A stretch of 20,613 nucleotides of DNA from Arsenophonus sp052174135 (GCA_052174135.1 JBQMRZ010000006.1:1-20613); one strand, 5' to 3'. Counted from the stretch's first letter, positions 1 through 10,505 are shown. A program made the numbers and translations. The notes: a model not told the origin generated them from the sequence alone.

Positions 1-104
1 TAATTGGTTTTTCCCGTTCTGTGAAACTAAAGACAATCGGTTTCATTCATATTCAACAAAACTTCATCGTTCGCATCATACGTGTGTTATTTAAACTGAA
101 AGGG
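1..104. other. Unassigned edge sequence (possible 3' end of a plus-strand gene, or 5' end of a minus-strand one)
   Basis: No product is recognisable here. On the plus strand a frame open from the window edge (codons from position 2) ends at TAA 92-94, just before a hairpin with a T-run. That would fit the tail of a gene convergent with sufB. On the minus strand a UGA=Trp frame starts at ATG 79-77 and runs off the window edge, which would fit a gene downstream of sufB. Both fragments are about 26-30 residues and I can match neither to a family. A 3' end of a non-coding RNA is also possible. The hairpin orientation favours a plus-strand transcript ending here. Confidence 0.25.
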
Positions 105-137
105 AGGCCCGTACGGGCCTCTCTTCTTTTTTTTTTT
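102..137 (+). terminator. Rho-independent terminator-like hairpin with T-tract
   Basis: Positions 105-120 are a perfect 16-base palindrome, AGGCCCGTACGGGCCT. It is extended by a G-C pair (104/121) and G-T pairs, giving a G+C-rich stem with a 4-nt loop. A pyrimidine run follows with 12 consecutive T at 126-137. This is the classical intrinsic terminator layout for a plus-strand transcript. In the minus orientation the flank after the stem has only weak T content, so it is a poor terminator for sufB, whose stop codon (138-136) overlaps the tract. The transcript it would end lies mostly left of the window. Confidence 0.55.
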
Positions 138-1398
138 ATAAAATCAATAACTTAGCAACTTCTAATGCAGCTTCCAAGGGAAGTTTGCAAACAATTTCAT
201 TGGCGTAACCACTTATAACCAGTTTTATTGCGTCCATTTCATTCAACCTTCGTTGAGCGCAATATTCAAGTTGCCTTTCGGTAACATAACTAGTTAATGA
301 TTCGTATTCCACCTTCATAGGTCATTTGTTTATGGCAACAACCGGAAATGCCTTAGCGATGCACTTCGCGCTAGTAAGCAATGAATCGCATTTAACGTAA
401 CTCCTACATCCTTCAGCTCAACTCGATACAAGCACTCGAAATACATTTACTGATTGGCCCATAATTATAGATTTCGCTAAGATTAAACTTGTACTTTTGA
501 GCCCCAAATGAATGCATTTAGTTCCAGTGTCAACGCGTTGTTCGCGGTTGCTTATACTCAACGAATAAAACTCTGACTTTGCAGCAAAACCTAACAAAAC
601 GGTTGACGGGTACTTTCAAGTTGCACTTGAGCCTATCTCGACTTGTACTCAAGTTACTTTCGAAGCCGTTCCACGGCACAACGCACGTTTCGTGACAAAG
701 TTTCAAATTCCTCTTACTTTTAAACTGTTTCAATTCTGTAAAGTTGTATATTTTAAGTTTCCATTATCTCAAATTATAATTTCAACTACAGCGCAATGTA
801 AAACAGCTTTATTCATTTTGGTTGAATTACAACCTTCGAAATACGTTGCTTTACTATGCGAATCCAATATTATTAAAGTTCTTTCGAATTGTCCCGCACA
901 ATTCGATGTAATTTTAAAATATGTGGACAAATTCATGGGACATTTTACATGTTTGGGAATTCTAACGAACGTTCCATCTGTAAACGCACTAGCATTTAAC
1001 GCGGAATAGTAATTATCATTATGAAACACAACGCTCCCCATATACCTGCGGATTAACTTTGGAAACAATAGTATAGCTTTTGACAACGGAGCAAACGAAA
1101 TGTTTAATCTTTTAAGTTCTTTAGTTAAATTAAGATAAACGGACGTTGAGTTATAAACAATATCAATATCACGGTTTTGAACTTTATTGTTTTCCAAATA
1201 AGTGCAATCTTTATATAAGGCATTAATCTTCACTTCAACTTTTGAATTTTGTATTTCGCTTCATTTCGGAACGGTAACAAACATTAGACAATAGAATGCG
1301 TTAATCCGCCAGTTAGTCATTCAATTAGGCTCTCTTCTTAATTTAGATAAAGCTAAAACGTCGTTTAATGTTAACTTTAACTCGATACCTCAGTTCAT
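136..1398 (-). CDS. sufB: SufB, Fe-S cluster assembly scaffold of the SUF system
   Basis: SufB is the scaffold on which the cytosolic SUF system (usually a SufBCD complex fed by SufS) builds Fe-S clusters. The UGA=Trp frame gives about 420 residues against about 495 in E. coli; most of the shortfall is N-terminal. Conserved blocks in order are REPNWM near residues 22-27, GQFERTLII near 168, a (Y)FEGC block, LQNW at about 220-223, NFVTKRALC, TWKYPS near 260-265, DTGTK, and KCDS (Cys 337, in the block holding an essential Cys in E. coli). The C-terminal ANEIVCKLPLEAALEVAKLL matches the family end. Ten Trp codons are TGA and one is TGG; those in PNW, QNW, VTW and TWKYPS are family Trp positions. 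The start is taken as ATG 1398, the nearest ATG before conserved sequence. No sufC, sufD or sufS lies beside it here. Confidence 0.93.
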
Positions 1399-1424
1399 TG
1401 CAAGAAATTTATAACAACTTATTA

Positions 1425-1495
1425 GCGAAAGTAGTTTAATGGCAGAACAATAGCCTTCCAAGCTATTGACGTGGATTCAACTTCCATCTTTCGCT
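1425..1495 (+). tRNA. tRNA-Gly (anticodon UCC)
   Basis: A complete cloverleaf folds by eye. The acceptor stem is GCGAAAG (1425-1431) with CTTTCGC (1488-1494). The D stem is 1434-1437 with 1445-1448 around an AATGGCA loop. The anticodon stem is ATAGC/GCTAT with loop CTTCCAA, placing anticodon TCC at 1457-1459. The variable region is 4 nt. The T stem is GTGGA/TCCAT around TTCAACT. The discriminator base is U at 1495, usual for bacterial tRNA-Gly. CCA is not encoded. In a genome this reduced a UCC anticodon could read all four Gly codons (inference). It lies 26 bp from the divergent sufB start. Confidence 0.93.
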
Positions 1496-1570
1496 TCATG
1501 ATTCACGGAAGTATTGTAAACTACATTTATTCAATACCATTCGAAAGGTTATCTCTAGTTTCAATCAGAG

Positions 1571-1599
1571 TTGGCAATTAGTCCATTTCATATTAATAT
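1571..1599 (+). promoter_or_regulatory. Candidate sigma70-type promoter for the ribosomal superoperon
   Basis: TTGGCA at 1571-1576 matches the -35 consensus at 5 of 6 positions. TAATAT at 1594-1599 matches the -10 at 4 of 6, with a 17-bp spacer. It would start transcription about 30 bp before the rplL ATG. This is the only substantial plus-strand intergenic space before more than 18 kb of tightly packed genes, so a promoter is expected here. The match is by eye and short motifs arise by chance in A+T-rich DNA. Confidence 0.3.
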
Positions 1600-1602
1600 G
1601 AA
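1587..1602. repeat. Perfect 16-bp palindrome upstream of rplL
   Basis: TTCATATTAATATGAA is its own reverse complement. It overlaps the candidate -10 element at 1594-1599 and ends 35 bp before the rplL start. It could be an operator half-site pair or form a weak A+T-rich hairpin in RNA; no regulator is known from the window. Chance is possible given base composition. Confidence 0.5.
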
Positions 1603-1637
1603 CCGTTCCGATAAGATGTATAATGATTTTACAAATT

Positions 1638-1991
1638 ATGCCTCAGACAACAGAAATAGTAAAGCTTATTAGTGAACTTAAATTAGTTCAACTAATTGAT
1701 TTGATAAATGAATTGGAACAAATGTTTAAAATTCCAACTTCTCCTTCCAATCAAGTTAAATGTCCCGCAACTTGTGGTGATATTAAAGTTACCGTTTTGT
1801 TAACGTCGGCCGGTCCTAACAAAATAAATGTAATTAAAGAAATAAGAGCTATTTTAGAGCTTGGACTAAAAGAGTCTAAACAATTTGTTGAAAGCGTTCC
1901 GCAAGTTATTAAAGGTAACTTAGCATCGTCCGAAGCAACCGAACTTAAACGCAGATTAGAGAAAGTTGGTGCCTCTGTAATGCTTAGGTAA
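1638..1991 (+). CDS. rplL: 50S ribosomal protein L7/L12
   Basis: L7/L12 forms the ribosomal stalk that recruits and activates the GTPase factors, including EF-G and EF-Tu encoded downstream. The protein is 117 residues from ATG 1638. The N-terminal dimerisation helices (EIVKLISELKLVQLIDLI) are followed by a short Ser/Pro hinge and the C-terminal factor-binding domain with GPNKINVIKEIR and LGLKESKQFVES. ATG 1638 is chosen because it aligns residue for residue with alphaproteobacterial L7/L12 starts; ATG 1623 would add five residues. The hinge is short and not Ala-rich. rplJ (L10), its anchor on the ribosome, is not upstream as it usually is. The stop TAA overlaps the rpoB ATG (TAATG). Confidence 0.93.
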   Translation: MPQTTEIVKLISELKLVQLIDLINELEQMFKIPTSPSNQVKCPATCGDIKVTVLLTSAGPNKINVIKEIRAILELGLKESKQFVESVPQVIKGNLASSEATELKRRLEKVGASVMLR

Positions 1992-4900
1992 TGGTTCCAC
2001 GATTCAATTTAACGAAAGGTACATTTTTACCATTATCACATTGTATTAAAACTCCGCAAGGTCAACTTTTCTCTGATTCGTTTCATGATTCGGCCGATAG
2101 CTCTCAAGATTCAATTCCATCGAAATTAAAACTTGAATTAACGAAACTTTTCCCCATCATGTTCGACTGTCGCGTGTTGGAACTAGATAACGTGAACGTT
2201 ATTAATGAAATTGAATCACCTCAATTACAAATAAACCTTACGTTAAAATGCTCTTCGTTTGAGACAAACCAAAGCTATAGTTTTATAAAAAGTCAAAGCA
2301 TCTATAATACGCATTCGTTTAATATTCCTAAATTATCTGAATATGAAACGATTTCGCTTTGCGATATGGATAAAGTTTTCGTATCTCAGCTTATACGATG
2401 TCCAGCTATACATTTAAACATTTCTCCGCCTACAATTTCAATTGTGATAACTTCCGGCCGTAGTAATCTTGAAATATCTTCGAATTGCGAAGTTTGTTCG
2501 CTCACGTTAAATGGTTCAACTTCCGAATGAGTTAATAGCCTTTTAACCTTAGGAGCAATTCCTTCGCAATTAATACCAAACAAAGACTCAGGTAACATAA
2601 TCCATCGGCACGAAAGTTTAAGTAACATCGGCGAACTCGCTATTATAAATGGCGACATTTTCGGATTTAAACATTCGATTCGACCGAATTGACGAAAACG
2701 CGAGGCCTTTGAAATTAAAATGGAAAGTTGTAACGAAAGTGATGAAATTTTAACATCAACAAATACTTCAAGTTCCGTAAGGGCGTACACTACATTAAAA
2801 ACGTTCGATATTAAATCTTTGCTTAGACCAATGTCTTTCGATGTGAAACTTGATGAAATTAGTAAAGTTATTTTAAGTGATTTTATTGTTCGTCCAAACG
2901 ATAGTACTTGGTTAACAAAGCGAGATCTTATCGAACTTTGCTTTAAGTTACTTGATTGTGACGCGGAATTCGATGAATCACTTTTCAAAGTTCGAGCGAC
3001 AAAGTCTGCTAGCGATGCTTTAGTTCAAGTGATTGCATCTTTTTACGGATTTATACTTTCTCCAACATCGGTAACTTCGTTAATTAATTTATGACGGAGC
3101 GGCAAGCCCGATACTTCAACGAAGTTACTTCAGTCGCGCATAAATAACGTTTTATCGTCCTCCGGTTTATGTCAATTTGCGGACCAAACTAACAGCCTAG
3201 CTGAATTGTCTCACAGACTCAGGTTAACTTACATGGGACCGGGTGGAGTAACTTCTCGATCGGCGGAGCTGAGCTTAAGAGAAATTCAAAGGTGATATTT
3301 TGGTAAAGTCTGTCCAATCGAATCACCAGAAGGCCAAGGCATTGGTCTTGTTAACGAATTCGCCATGGGCGCTATTGTTGATAAAAGTGGACATATTGCT
3401 TCCCCATATTCCAAGACGTACGATGGCTTAATAAGCAATCAGATTGCGTGTTTAAATCATTTTAATTCAAAACGGTTTATATTGTCATCGTTCTGAGCGC
3501 ATAATTCGAATTATGCGGCATGCGTCGTTCGAAGTGCTCCGCTTTTATGTCATCGTAATAGCGTCAATTTAAATTTAATTTCGGGAAGTCAGTTGTTCTC
3601 CGTTAGCGTAAATTTAATTCCCTTCTTGCATCATAACGATCCTACGCGAGCATTGATGGCTGCTAATATGTACAAGCAAGCTATACCATTAATTAACCCA
3701 TCTCCCCCTCTTGTAGGCACAGGATACGAAAATGCAGCCATCGTTGCAACTTGCCACAACATACTAGCCACTTCGGATTGTTATGTTATTTCAGCTGACT
3801 CTAACACAATAACAGTTTATGATACGGCCTCCAAAGCTTACAAAACGTATAACCTCCCGAGTGTCCGCCGAACAAACCAAGACACATGCTTTAGAGTAAG
3901 AAACGTGGTAAAACCAGGGCAATTCCTTAAATCGGGAGATGCCATCGCGGAATGCCAATCAAGTTCAGGTAACGAAATGAGTTTGGGCGTAAACTTAAAC
4001 GTTGCGTTTATGTGTTGAGGGGGTTTTAACTATGAAGATTCGGTTGTTCTATCAGAAGATGTTGTTGCGAGAGGTTTGTTCCAATCAATCCATGTATTGG
4101 AGCTTTCAGCTGAAGTCCTTGAAACTGCCTACGGCAATGAAATATTAACTAACAAAATCTCTTCCATCAGTTCGCATCATTTAACGAAATTATCACCCGC
4201 CGGATTAATTTCAATTGGGGCCACCGTGACACACGGTGATGTTTTGGTTGGCAAATTAACACCAACGGTATCAACACAATTCGAATCGGCGGGTGATATT
4301 GTTAAAATTTTAAACATTGAATCAACTAAAGATTCTTCAATATACGTACCCTCCAATATTGAGAATGCTACCGTTATCGATGTGTCATTCACTGATGCGA
4401 ACAAAAACCACCAATCTACCATAACGAAAGTAACGAGCCATATTGATAATGCATTAAAACTAAGATTATTAAAACAAAAGTTCCACCACCAAGTTCAAAG
4501 ATTATGTGTACATAATTTTCCTACTGACGAATTGAACTGATCAAACCCAATTGGACTTGTTTTCTGGCAAGCTTTAAACAAACTTTTCGAAAGTTACAAT
4601 GAGGACACGCGAAAGGTAACTTCTAATGAAGCGGAGCTTGACGATATTGAAGAGGCCCCTTCGGAGGAAAGAATGCCATTAGTTAGTAGTAGCAATTGAA
4701 CCGATCTCCGATCGGACTCTTTAGGTAGCGATATCGACGATGATAATGATGATTCGCCAAGCGAAGCTTTAAGCACTTTCGAATCGCATAAAACTAGTGG
4801 AGATGTGGTTTTGTTTAAAATTAAAGTGAAATTACTAACACATCGTTCGATTCAAGCGGGGGATAAAGTGAGCGGAAGGCATGGCAACAAAGGTGTTATT

Positions 4901-5722
4901 TCGCGAATTGTCCCCCGCGAAGATATGCCTTACACTAAAAGCGGCATGCCGCTTGATATTATCTTAAACCCATTAGGAGTGCCATCGCGAATGAACATTG
5001 GGCAAATTCTAGAAACTCAACTTGGCCTTATAGTTTCGAAATGAGGTAATGAATTTGCCCAAGAGCTTAAATTTCATTCGAACACGTTAAACTCAAAACA
5101 TTCACGGAAGGTGCTTTCCTCGAAACTTTCGGAAGTGTTACCAACTCTCGACACTTCCGATTTCAGCGACGAGCGAGTGATAGAAATGGCGCAGCAGTTT
5201 ACGTCAGGAGTTCCAGTGTCGTGTCCTCCGTTTTCAAAAATCACGGAAAAACGTTGAACTGCCTTACGCCATCGCGCTAGAATAACTAATATTAACTCGC
5301 AAGTGCAACTTTACGACGGTTTAACTGGTAAACCGTTTAATAAAAAGACAACTGTTGGGAAAATTTATATATTTAAACTTAATCACATGGTAGAGGATAA
5401 AATGTACTTTCGATCAACTGGACCATATTCTTCGCTTACTCAACAACCAACGAAGGGGAAGGCGCGCAAAGGCGGCCAAAGAATGGGCGAAATGGAAGTA
5501 TGAGCTTTGCAAGCTCACGGCGCAGCTTTCCTTTTGAAAGAAGCCTCAACGCTTAAGGGTGATGACGTTGCAATTCGTTCTGCGTTTTCTCCGGTAGTCA
5601 TAGCGTCCAAATTGAAATTGAATACAACTTGAGGCGAAAGTTTTTTGTTATTACTTACCGAATTAAAGTCTTTATGCATCGAAATTGTATTTAACAAACC
5701 GGCGCATCTTGAATTCCAGTAA
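1991..5722 (+). CDS. rpoB: RNA polymerase beta subunit
   Basis: This is the beta subunit of RNA polymerase, forming half of the catalytic cleft. The UGA=Trp frame gives 1,243 residues (E. coli 1,342). The first 300 residues are divergent. Landmarks are the rifampicin-region block QFADQTNSLAELSHR, GPGGVTSRSAEL near 416, FGKVCPIESPEG near 436, LIPFLHHNDPTRALMAANM near 544, NYEDSVVLSE, GDKVSGRHGNKGV near 957, GVPSRMNIGQILE, and the C-terminal GQRMGEMEVWALQAHGAA. The Trp of GEMEVWAL is TGA at 5501-5503. There are twelve TGA and two TGG Trp codons. Residues about 875-937 are an unusual acidic Ser-rich linker. The gene starts at ATG 1991, sharing one base with the rplL stop, and its end overlaps rpoC. 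Confidence 0.97.
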
Positions 5723-8700
5723 ACCAGAACGTTTATTAAATAATGATGAAATAAATAACTTCAACCTTTCGTTAGCTTCGCCGGAGGTGATCGCTTCATG
5801 ATCTCACGGCGCTTTAACTAATTCCAATGTATTTGAGCCGGAGACAACTAAGCCGGTTGTCGGAGGTTTATTTTGTCCAAAAGTTTTCGGAGTTGCCGAG
5901 GGAGAAAAATGTTTATGCGGAAATCTCACGCACGACGAAACCGCCCATTGCTTAGAATGCTCGGTAGATTGACTTCCCAGGGAAGTCGCTAAGCTTAGAT
6001 TTGGTCATATTGATTTAGCGACCCCGGTGGTTCATACTTGGTTTTGCAAATCTGCGATTTCGGTTTTAGCAATATTAACCGACTTGTCTACTGAAGAAAT
6101 ATTAAAAATAATGAATTTCACATCGCACGTTATAGTATCTCCCATTAAGGTTGCCTCCGACGCAACCCAAACTAACGAATTGACTGTAGGTAAACTTATA
6201 AACGATGCTACTCACGCTCAGTTATGAGAACAAAAGAATCATTACGCGTTAGCATCCGGCGGAGCCGCAATTTTGTTTTTATTAGAACACACGAAGCTAG
6301 ATCAAATTAAAATAAAACTAATTACAGAAATTGATAAAGCTGAGTCATTATCTCAGCTTAAAGTTCTCAAAGCTGATTGCGATATGATAACTAATATGAT
6401 TGCTAATAATATTAAACCGCAATGAATTGCTTTAAAACTTTTACCAGTTATGCCAGCCATTTTAAGACCAATTCTCCCCTTGGACGGAGACGATTATAGC
6501 AATTCAGATTTAAATGTTTTGTACGGAAGAGTTATCAACGCAAATAACGCTGTTTTGGATGTAGAAACTTCGTTCGACGAAAGTAACCCGCCGAATAGAA
6601 CGCTTTACTTGAAACTTTTAAATGAATTACAACACGCGATCGACGGATTGATAGACACTTCGGTTACAGCTGAATCCTTGCGTTACAGTTCTACGTCGTT
6701 AAAATCGTTGACGGACATTCTTAAAGGTAAGGAAGGACGATTTAGACAAACTTTGTTAGGTCGGCGAGTTGATTACTCCGGCCGATCTGTAATAGTCCCT
6801 GGTCCTCATTTAAGATTATGAGAATGTGGAATTCCGAAGGAAATAGCTTTGGAGTTATTTAAACCATTTATTTACGCTAAAATCTTAACATTAACAAACA
6901 CGAACGATGTTACGGCCGCGATGCAAACATGAACTAACGATCCGAAGTTAGTTGATTCGATTCTCGAAACTCTCGTGAGAGAGAGACCTGTTATATTGAA
7001 CAGAGCTCCAACGTTACATAAACTTAGTATGCTAGCCTTTAATTGTGTGATTATAGATGAAAAAGTTATCCGTTTGCATCCTCTCGTTTGCTCAGGTTTT
7101 AATGCAGATTTCGATGGTGACCAAATGGCTATCCATGTCCCACTGAGCGAAGAAGCTAGGTTAGAAGCATGCGACCTTTTGCTAGCGACGCGTAACGTTT
7201 TGCATCCAGCCAGCGGCGCTCCCGCAATACTTCCGAACCAAGATATGGTTCTAGGTTTGTATTACGCTTCGTTAGTTGACGACGGAGAAATAACTATCTT
7301 CTTTGGCACGTATCCAGATGTTAGAGAATCTTTGGCCAAAGGCGAAGTAAAGTTGCACACGAGAGTAAAGTTCTTGCATAGTGTTAATGGTAGAATTGAA
7401 GCTACTACAACCACACCAGGAAGGTTATTAATAAGTCGGTTAATACCAAAGCAATTGAATATTTTGTACACTGCGGATATGCCAGATTTAACTAAAGAAA
7501 ATCTTTATCAATTAGTAGAGTTTGTGTCTGATAAATGTGGTTTACAGCAAATGGCAACGTTTTGTGAAAAACTAATGTTCTGAGGCTTTCGTTTTGTTAG
7601 TAAATCTGGTATTTCACTATGTTCCAATGACTTTAAGTTTACGGATTATAAAAGCTTTTTAATTAATCGTCAGCGTCGCAAAATCTCTCGAACTTTATGT
7701 CTCGAAGGTCAATCAGATCAGTTTAAAACAATTTCCGGATTGCGAAAGCCATGAATTGAAATTGTAAAACAAATTGAAATTCATTCCGAGGTTTCTTTTA
7801 ATTCTGAAATTGAATCTAAAACTGCCGCCCAGATTATTGTAAGTTCCGGTGCTCGAGGGACAATTTCACAAGTTAAGCAAATCATGGGCGCCAGAGGGCA
7901 AGTGTCAAGCTTTAGTGGTGAAGAATGTAAAATGCCAATTTTAACCTCTTATATTGAAGGGTTAACTCCAATACAATTCTTTCATGCAACTTGCTCAGCT
8001 AGAAGAGGTCTCATTGATTCGACCCTCAAAACTGCAACTTCCGGTTATTTTACTAGGAAACTTGTCGAAGCATGCCGAGAGTACATGATAACGGAATGAG
8101 ATTGCGAAACAAGTGAAGGCGTTAACATTAATTTAATTGATGATAAAAAATTTATATGTAATTCGATTGTAGGTCGTGTTATTTTAAATCCAGTTATAAA
8201 AGACAATAAAACGATTTTAAAGAAAAACGAACTATTAACACGTCCGAACGTAGATAAATTATTAGACCATTGTTCCTCTGTTATAATAAGATCGCCGCTT
8301 ACGTGTTGTGCGGCCGATGGTTTATGTTCAATGTGTTATGGACTTAATTTAAGCACAGGTTTCGCATCCAGAATAGGTGATTCAGTTGGTGTAATTGCGG
8401 CCCAAGCTATCAGCGAACCTGGGACGCAAATGACGTTGAGAACTTTTCATGGCCTTACGGAACCAACAGATGGCTCTGAAGAATCGTACGAAAAGCAAAG
8501 GTTAATATGTGCTCCGTACTCCGGAACTATTAAGTATGAATCATTGGCTTGCGTTCAATCGATTAATGGTAACACTTCCGTCGCCAATGATAATGCTGTT
8601 TGCATGATTATGGATTGCGAGAAAACCTTATGGAAATGTGATTTAAAATGTGGCGACTTTCTGCTCGCGTACAACGGGGAACGTATTAAACGTGGAAAGC

Positions 8701-9644
8701 TTATTAGCCTCCGCCGTTCGACCGAAAGTTACGATCTTGCTTTGGTCGACGGTCGAGTTAGAATTTGTTCCGAATCGGAGGTGGATAATATTTCCAATCC
8801 AACGCTTATTCGCGGAGAGCGACCGATTTATATTGAATTAAATAATGACGGCGATAAATTCATCGCAGAAACCGATCCAGAAGCACAATTATTAGTTTCA
8901 ACGGGATCGCAAGTTAACATTTTTGATCAAATCACATCCCTAAAAGGTTGTTACGCCGAAGGCGAAGTGCCGAATCTAGAACAAGGTTTAGCGAAGCTCT
9001 CGAAATTGTTCGATGGAAAACCTAGTGAAATAATGTCCAATATAGCTCCGACGGACGAAGAATACGATGAATTATTGTTTCATGAAATTGACGGCCCCTC
9101 TTGTGTTGGAGTAACAATCGAGAAAGAGTTCGCCGATATCTCTGAGGATGAAGATCGCACAGATCTCTTTTCGGAATTTGATTCAATTGATTTTAATAAG
9201 TTCGCAAGTACCTTCATTCTCCAAGTTCAAGCGGTTTATTCTAGTTATGGAATAAGCTTGAACAACAAACATATTGAAGTTTTGTTAAGCCAATTGATTA
9301 ATGAAGTTGTGATAGTTACCGGAGGCCAATCGGAATATGAAATTGGTGATAAAGTTAGTTGGCAAACGTTTGCCAAACAAAATGAAATGTTAAAACGTGA
9401 GAATCTAACTTTGGCAACAGGGATTCGAGTATTACGTGGCGTTTCAGACATTAATATTCATCAGTCATCTCCCCTTTCGGATATTTCGTTCGAAGGTCCA
9501 GTTAAATCTTTAGCCGTCTCAGCCGTCGAGGGTAAGGATCATTCGTTATCCGTGGTTAAAGATCACATTATCACTGGCAAATTACCTTTACTTGGTACTG
9601 GAACCATTCCAAACAAAAGTCATAACCTTTCGTTTAGCGTTTAA
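5709..9644 (+). CDS. rpoC: RNA polymerase beta' subunit
   Basis: This is the catalytic beta' subunit, 1,311 residues with UGA=Trp (E. coli 1,407). NADFDGDQM at residue 465 binds the catalytic Mg. The first zinc site is C68, C70, C81 and C84; the second is C799, C866, C873 and C876. Other landmarks are LASPEVIASWS near 22-32, LLGRRVDYSGRSVI, RAPTLHK, the trigger-loop block SARRGLIDSTLKTATSGY, and GDSVGVIAAQAISEPGTQMT. Nine Trp codons are TGA and three TGG; those at 5799-5801 (SWS) and 6423-6425 (KPQW) are family Trp positions. No in-frame ATG precedes the conserved start, so TTG 5709 is chosen, overlapping rpoB by 14 nt. The stop overlaps the rpsL ATG (TAATG). Confidence 0.96.
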
Positions 9645-10045
9645 TGTCCACAATCAGCCAATTAATAATTTCCTCTAGAGCCAAAGCTTCACGCGTTAAT
9701 CGAACTAAAGCGTTAATGAATTCACCATTTTGTCGTGGAATGTGCACAAAAGTGTACACTACTACCCCCAAGAAGCCTAACTCAGCTCTGAGGAAAGTTG
9801 CGAAAGTGAAACTTTCTAACGGTTTGGAAGTAATTGCATACATACCGGGCGAAGGCCATAATCTTCAAGAACATTCCGCCGTTATAGTAAGAGGAGGTCG
9901 TGTTAAAGATTTACCAGGTGTAAAATATCATTTAGTGAGAGGTTTATTAGATTTCAAAGGAATTGGTAATAGGAGAAACGCTCGTTCGAAGTATGGAACT
10001 CGACGGCCGAGCGCTTACAGCACTGTCAGATCCGCGAATGTCTAG
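9644..10045 (+). CDS. rpsL: 30S ribosomal protein S12
   Basis: S12 sits at the decoding centre of the small subunit and influences accuracy. The frame gives 133 residues. It contains TTTPKKPNSALRKVAKVKL, including the lysine whose change confers streptomycin resistance elsewhere. It also has YIPGEGHNLQEHS, RGGRVKDLPGVKYHLVRG and RSKYGTRRP. It uses no Trp codon, so it is intact in any code. The N-terminus is a few residues longer and more divergent than the core. The ATG shares a base with the rpoC stop and the 3' end overlaps rpsG by 8 nt. rpoBC running directly into the str operon is a common bacterial arrangement. Confidence 0.97.
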   Translation: MSTISQLIISSRAKASRVNRTKALMNSPFCRGMCTKVYTTTPKKPNSALRKVAKVKLSNGLEVIAYIPGEGHNLQEHSAVIVRGGRVKDLPGVKYHLVRGLLDFKGIGNRRNARSKYGTRRPSAYSTVRSANV

Positions 10046-10505
10046 ACGAAAGGTTCGTCAAACGAGTAGAACGAAAGCTAGAATTCCGGGATGCATAATA
10101 ATAAATAAGTTAATTAATTGTGTAATGAAATGCGGAAAGAAGAAAACTGCAACGAAACTTGTACGAAAGGCTTTAGGGTTTATTGAGTACGAAATTGGTG
10201 TAAGCGCCATAAAAACGTTACATGAGGCCATCGATAACGTCACTCCATACACGGAGGTTAGGCAAATCAAAGTTGGTGGAGTTTCTTATTTAATCCCCGT
10301 CGACGTGACGTCAAAAAGGAGAATGGGTTTGGCGATTAGATGAATCGTTCTTTCGGCCAGACGAAGACGTGAAATTCGTATGTGAATAAAATTAGCATGG
10401 GAGCTAATCGATAGCGCTTTAATGCGAAGTGAAGCATGAAAGCGAAAGGAATCAATGCACTCTTCGGCGGTAGCAAATCAAGCGTTCGCGCATTTAGGCT
10501 GATAA
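10038..10505 (+). CDS. rpsG: 30S ribosomal protein S7
   Basis: S7 nucleates assembly of the 16S rRNA 3' domain and lines the E site. The protein is 155 residues, a normal length. It begins MSRRKV; VRKALGFIEYEI, YLIPVDVTSKRRMGLAIRWIV and the C-terminal ANQAFAHLGW fit the family. The final Trp is TGA immediately followed by the real stop TAA (10503-10505). The Trp of AIRWIV (10341-10343) is also TGA and is a conserved Trp. Reading UGA as stop would remove the last third of the protein. The ATG at 10038 overlaps the end of rpsL, and the stop overlaps the fusA ATG (TAATG). Confidence 0.96.

Noticed and set aside
3..152. Plus-strand frame running through the hairpin and T-run
   Set aside because: It reads through a terminator-like structure and a homopolymer into antisense sufB, with a low-complexity product (Phe run).
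692..1009. Plus-strand open frame over sufB
   Set aside because: The opposite strand carries conserved SufB blocks continuously in one frame; the plus-strand product resembles nothing.
1511..1537. Inverted repeat GTATTG ... CAATAC as a terminator for the tRNA gene
   Set aside because: Six base pairs around a 15-nt loop with no T-run is too weak and likely chance.
1619..1624. Exact TATAAT as the -10 box for rplL
   Set aside because: There is no acceptable -35 at 16-18 bp upstream, and it would leave a leader of only a few bases before ATG 1638. The 1571/1594 pair is more plausible.
2386..2988. 200-codon minus-strand open frame inside rpoB
   Set aside because: It is fully antisense to well-supported rpoB sequence, Ser/Leu-rich, with no family resemblance. 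It is a shadow of the real gene.
1991..9644. rpoB and rpoC as degraded pseudogenes split by TGA
   Set aside because: All interruptions are TGA, never TAA or TAG, frames never shift, and several TGAs sit on invariant Trp positions. Recoding explains this fully.
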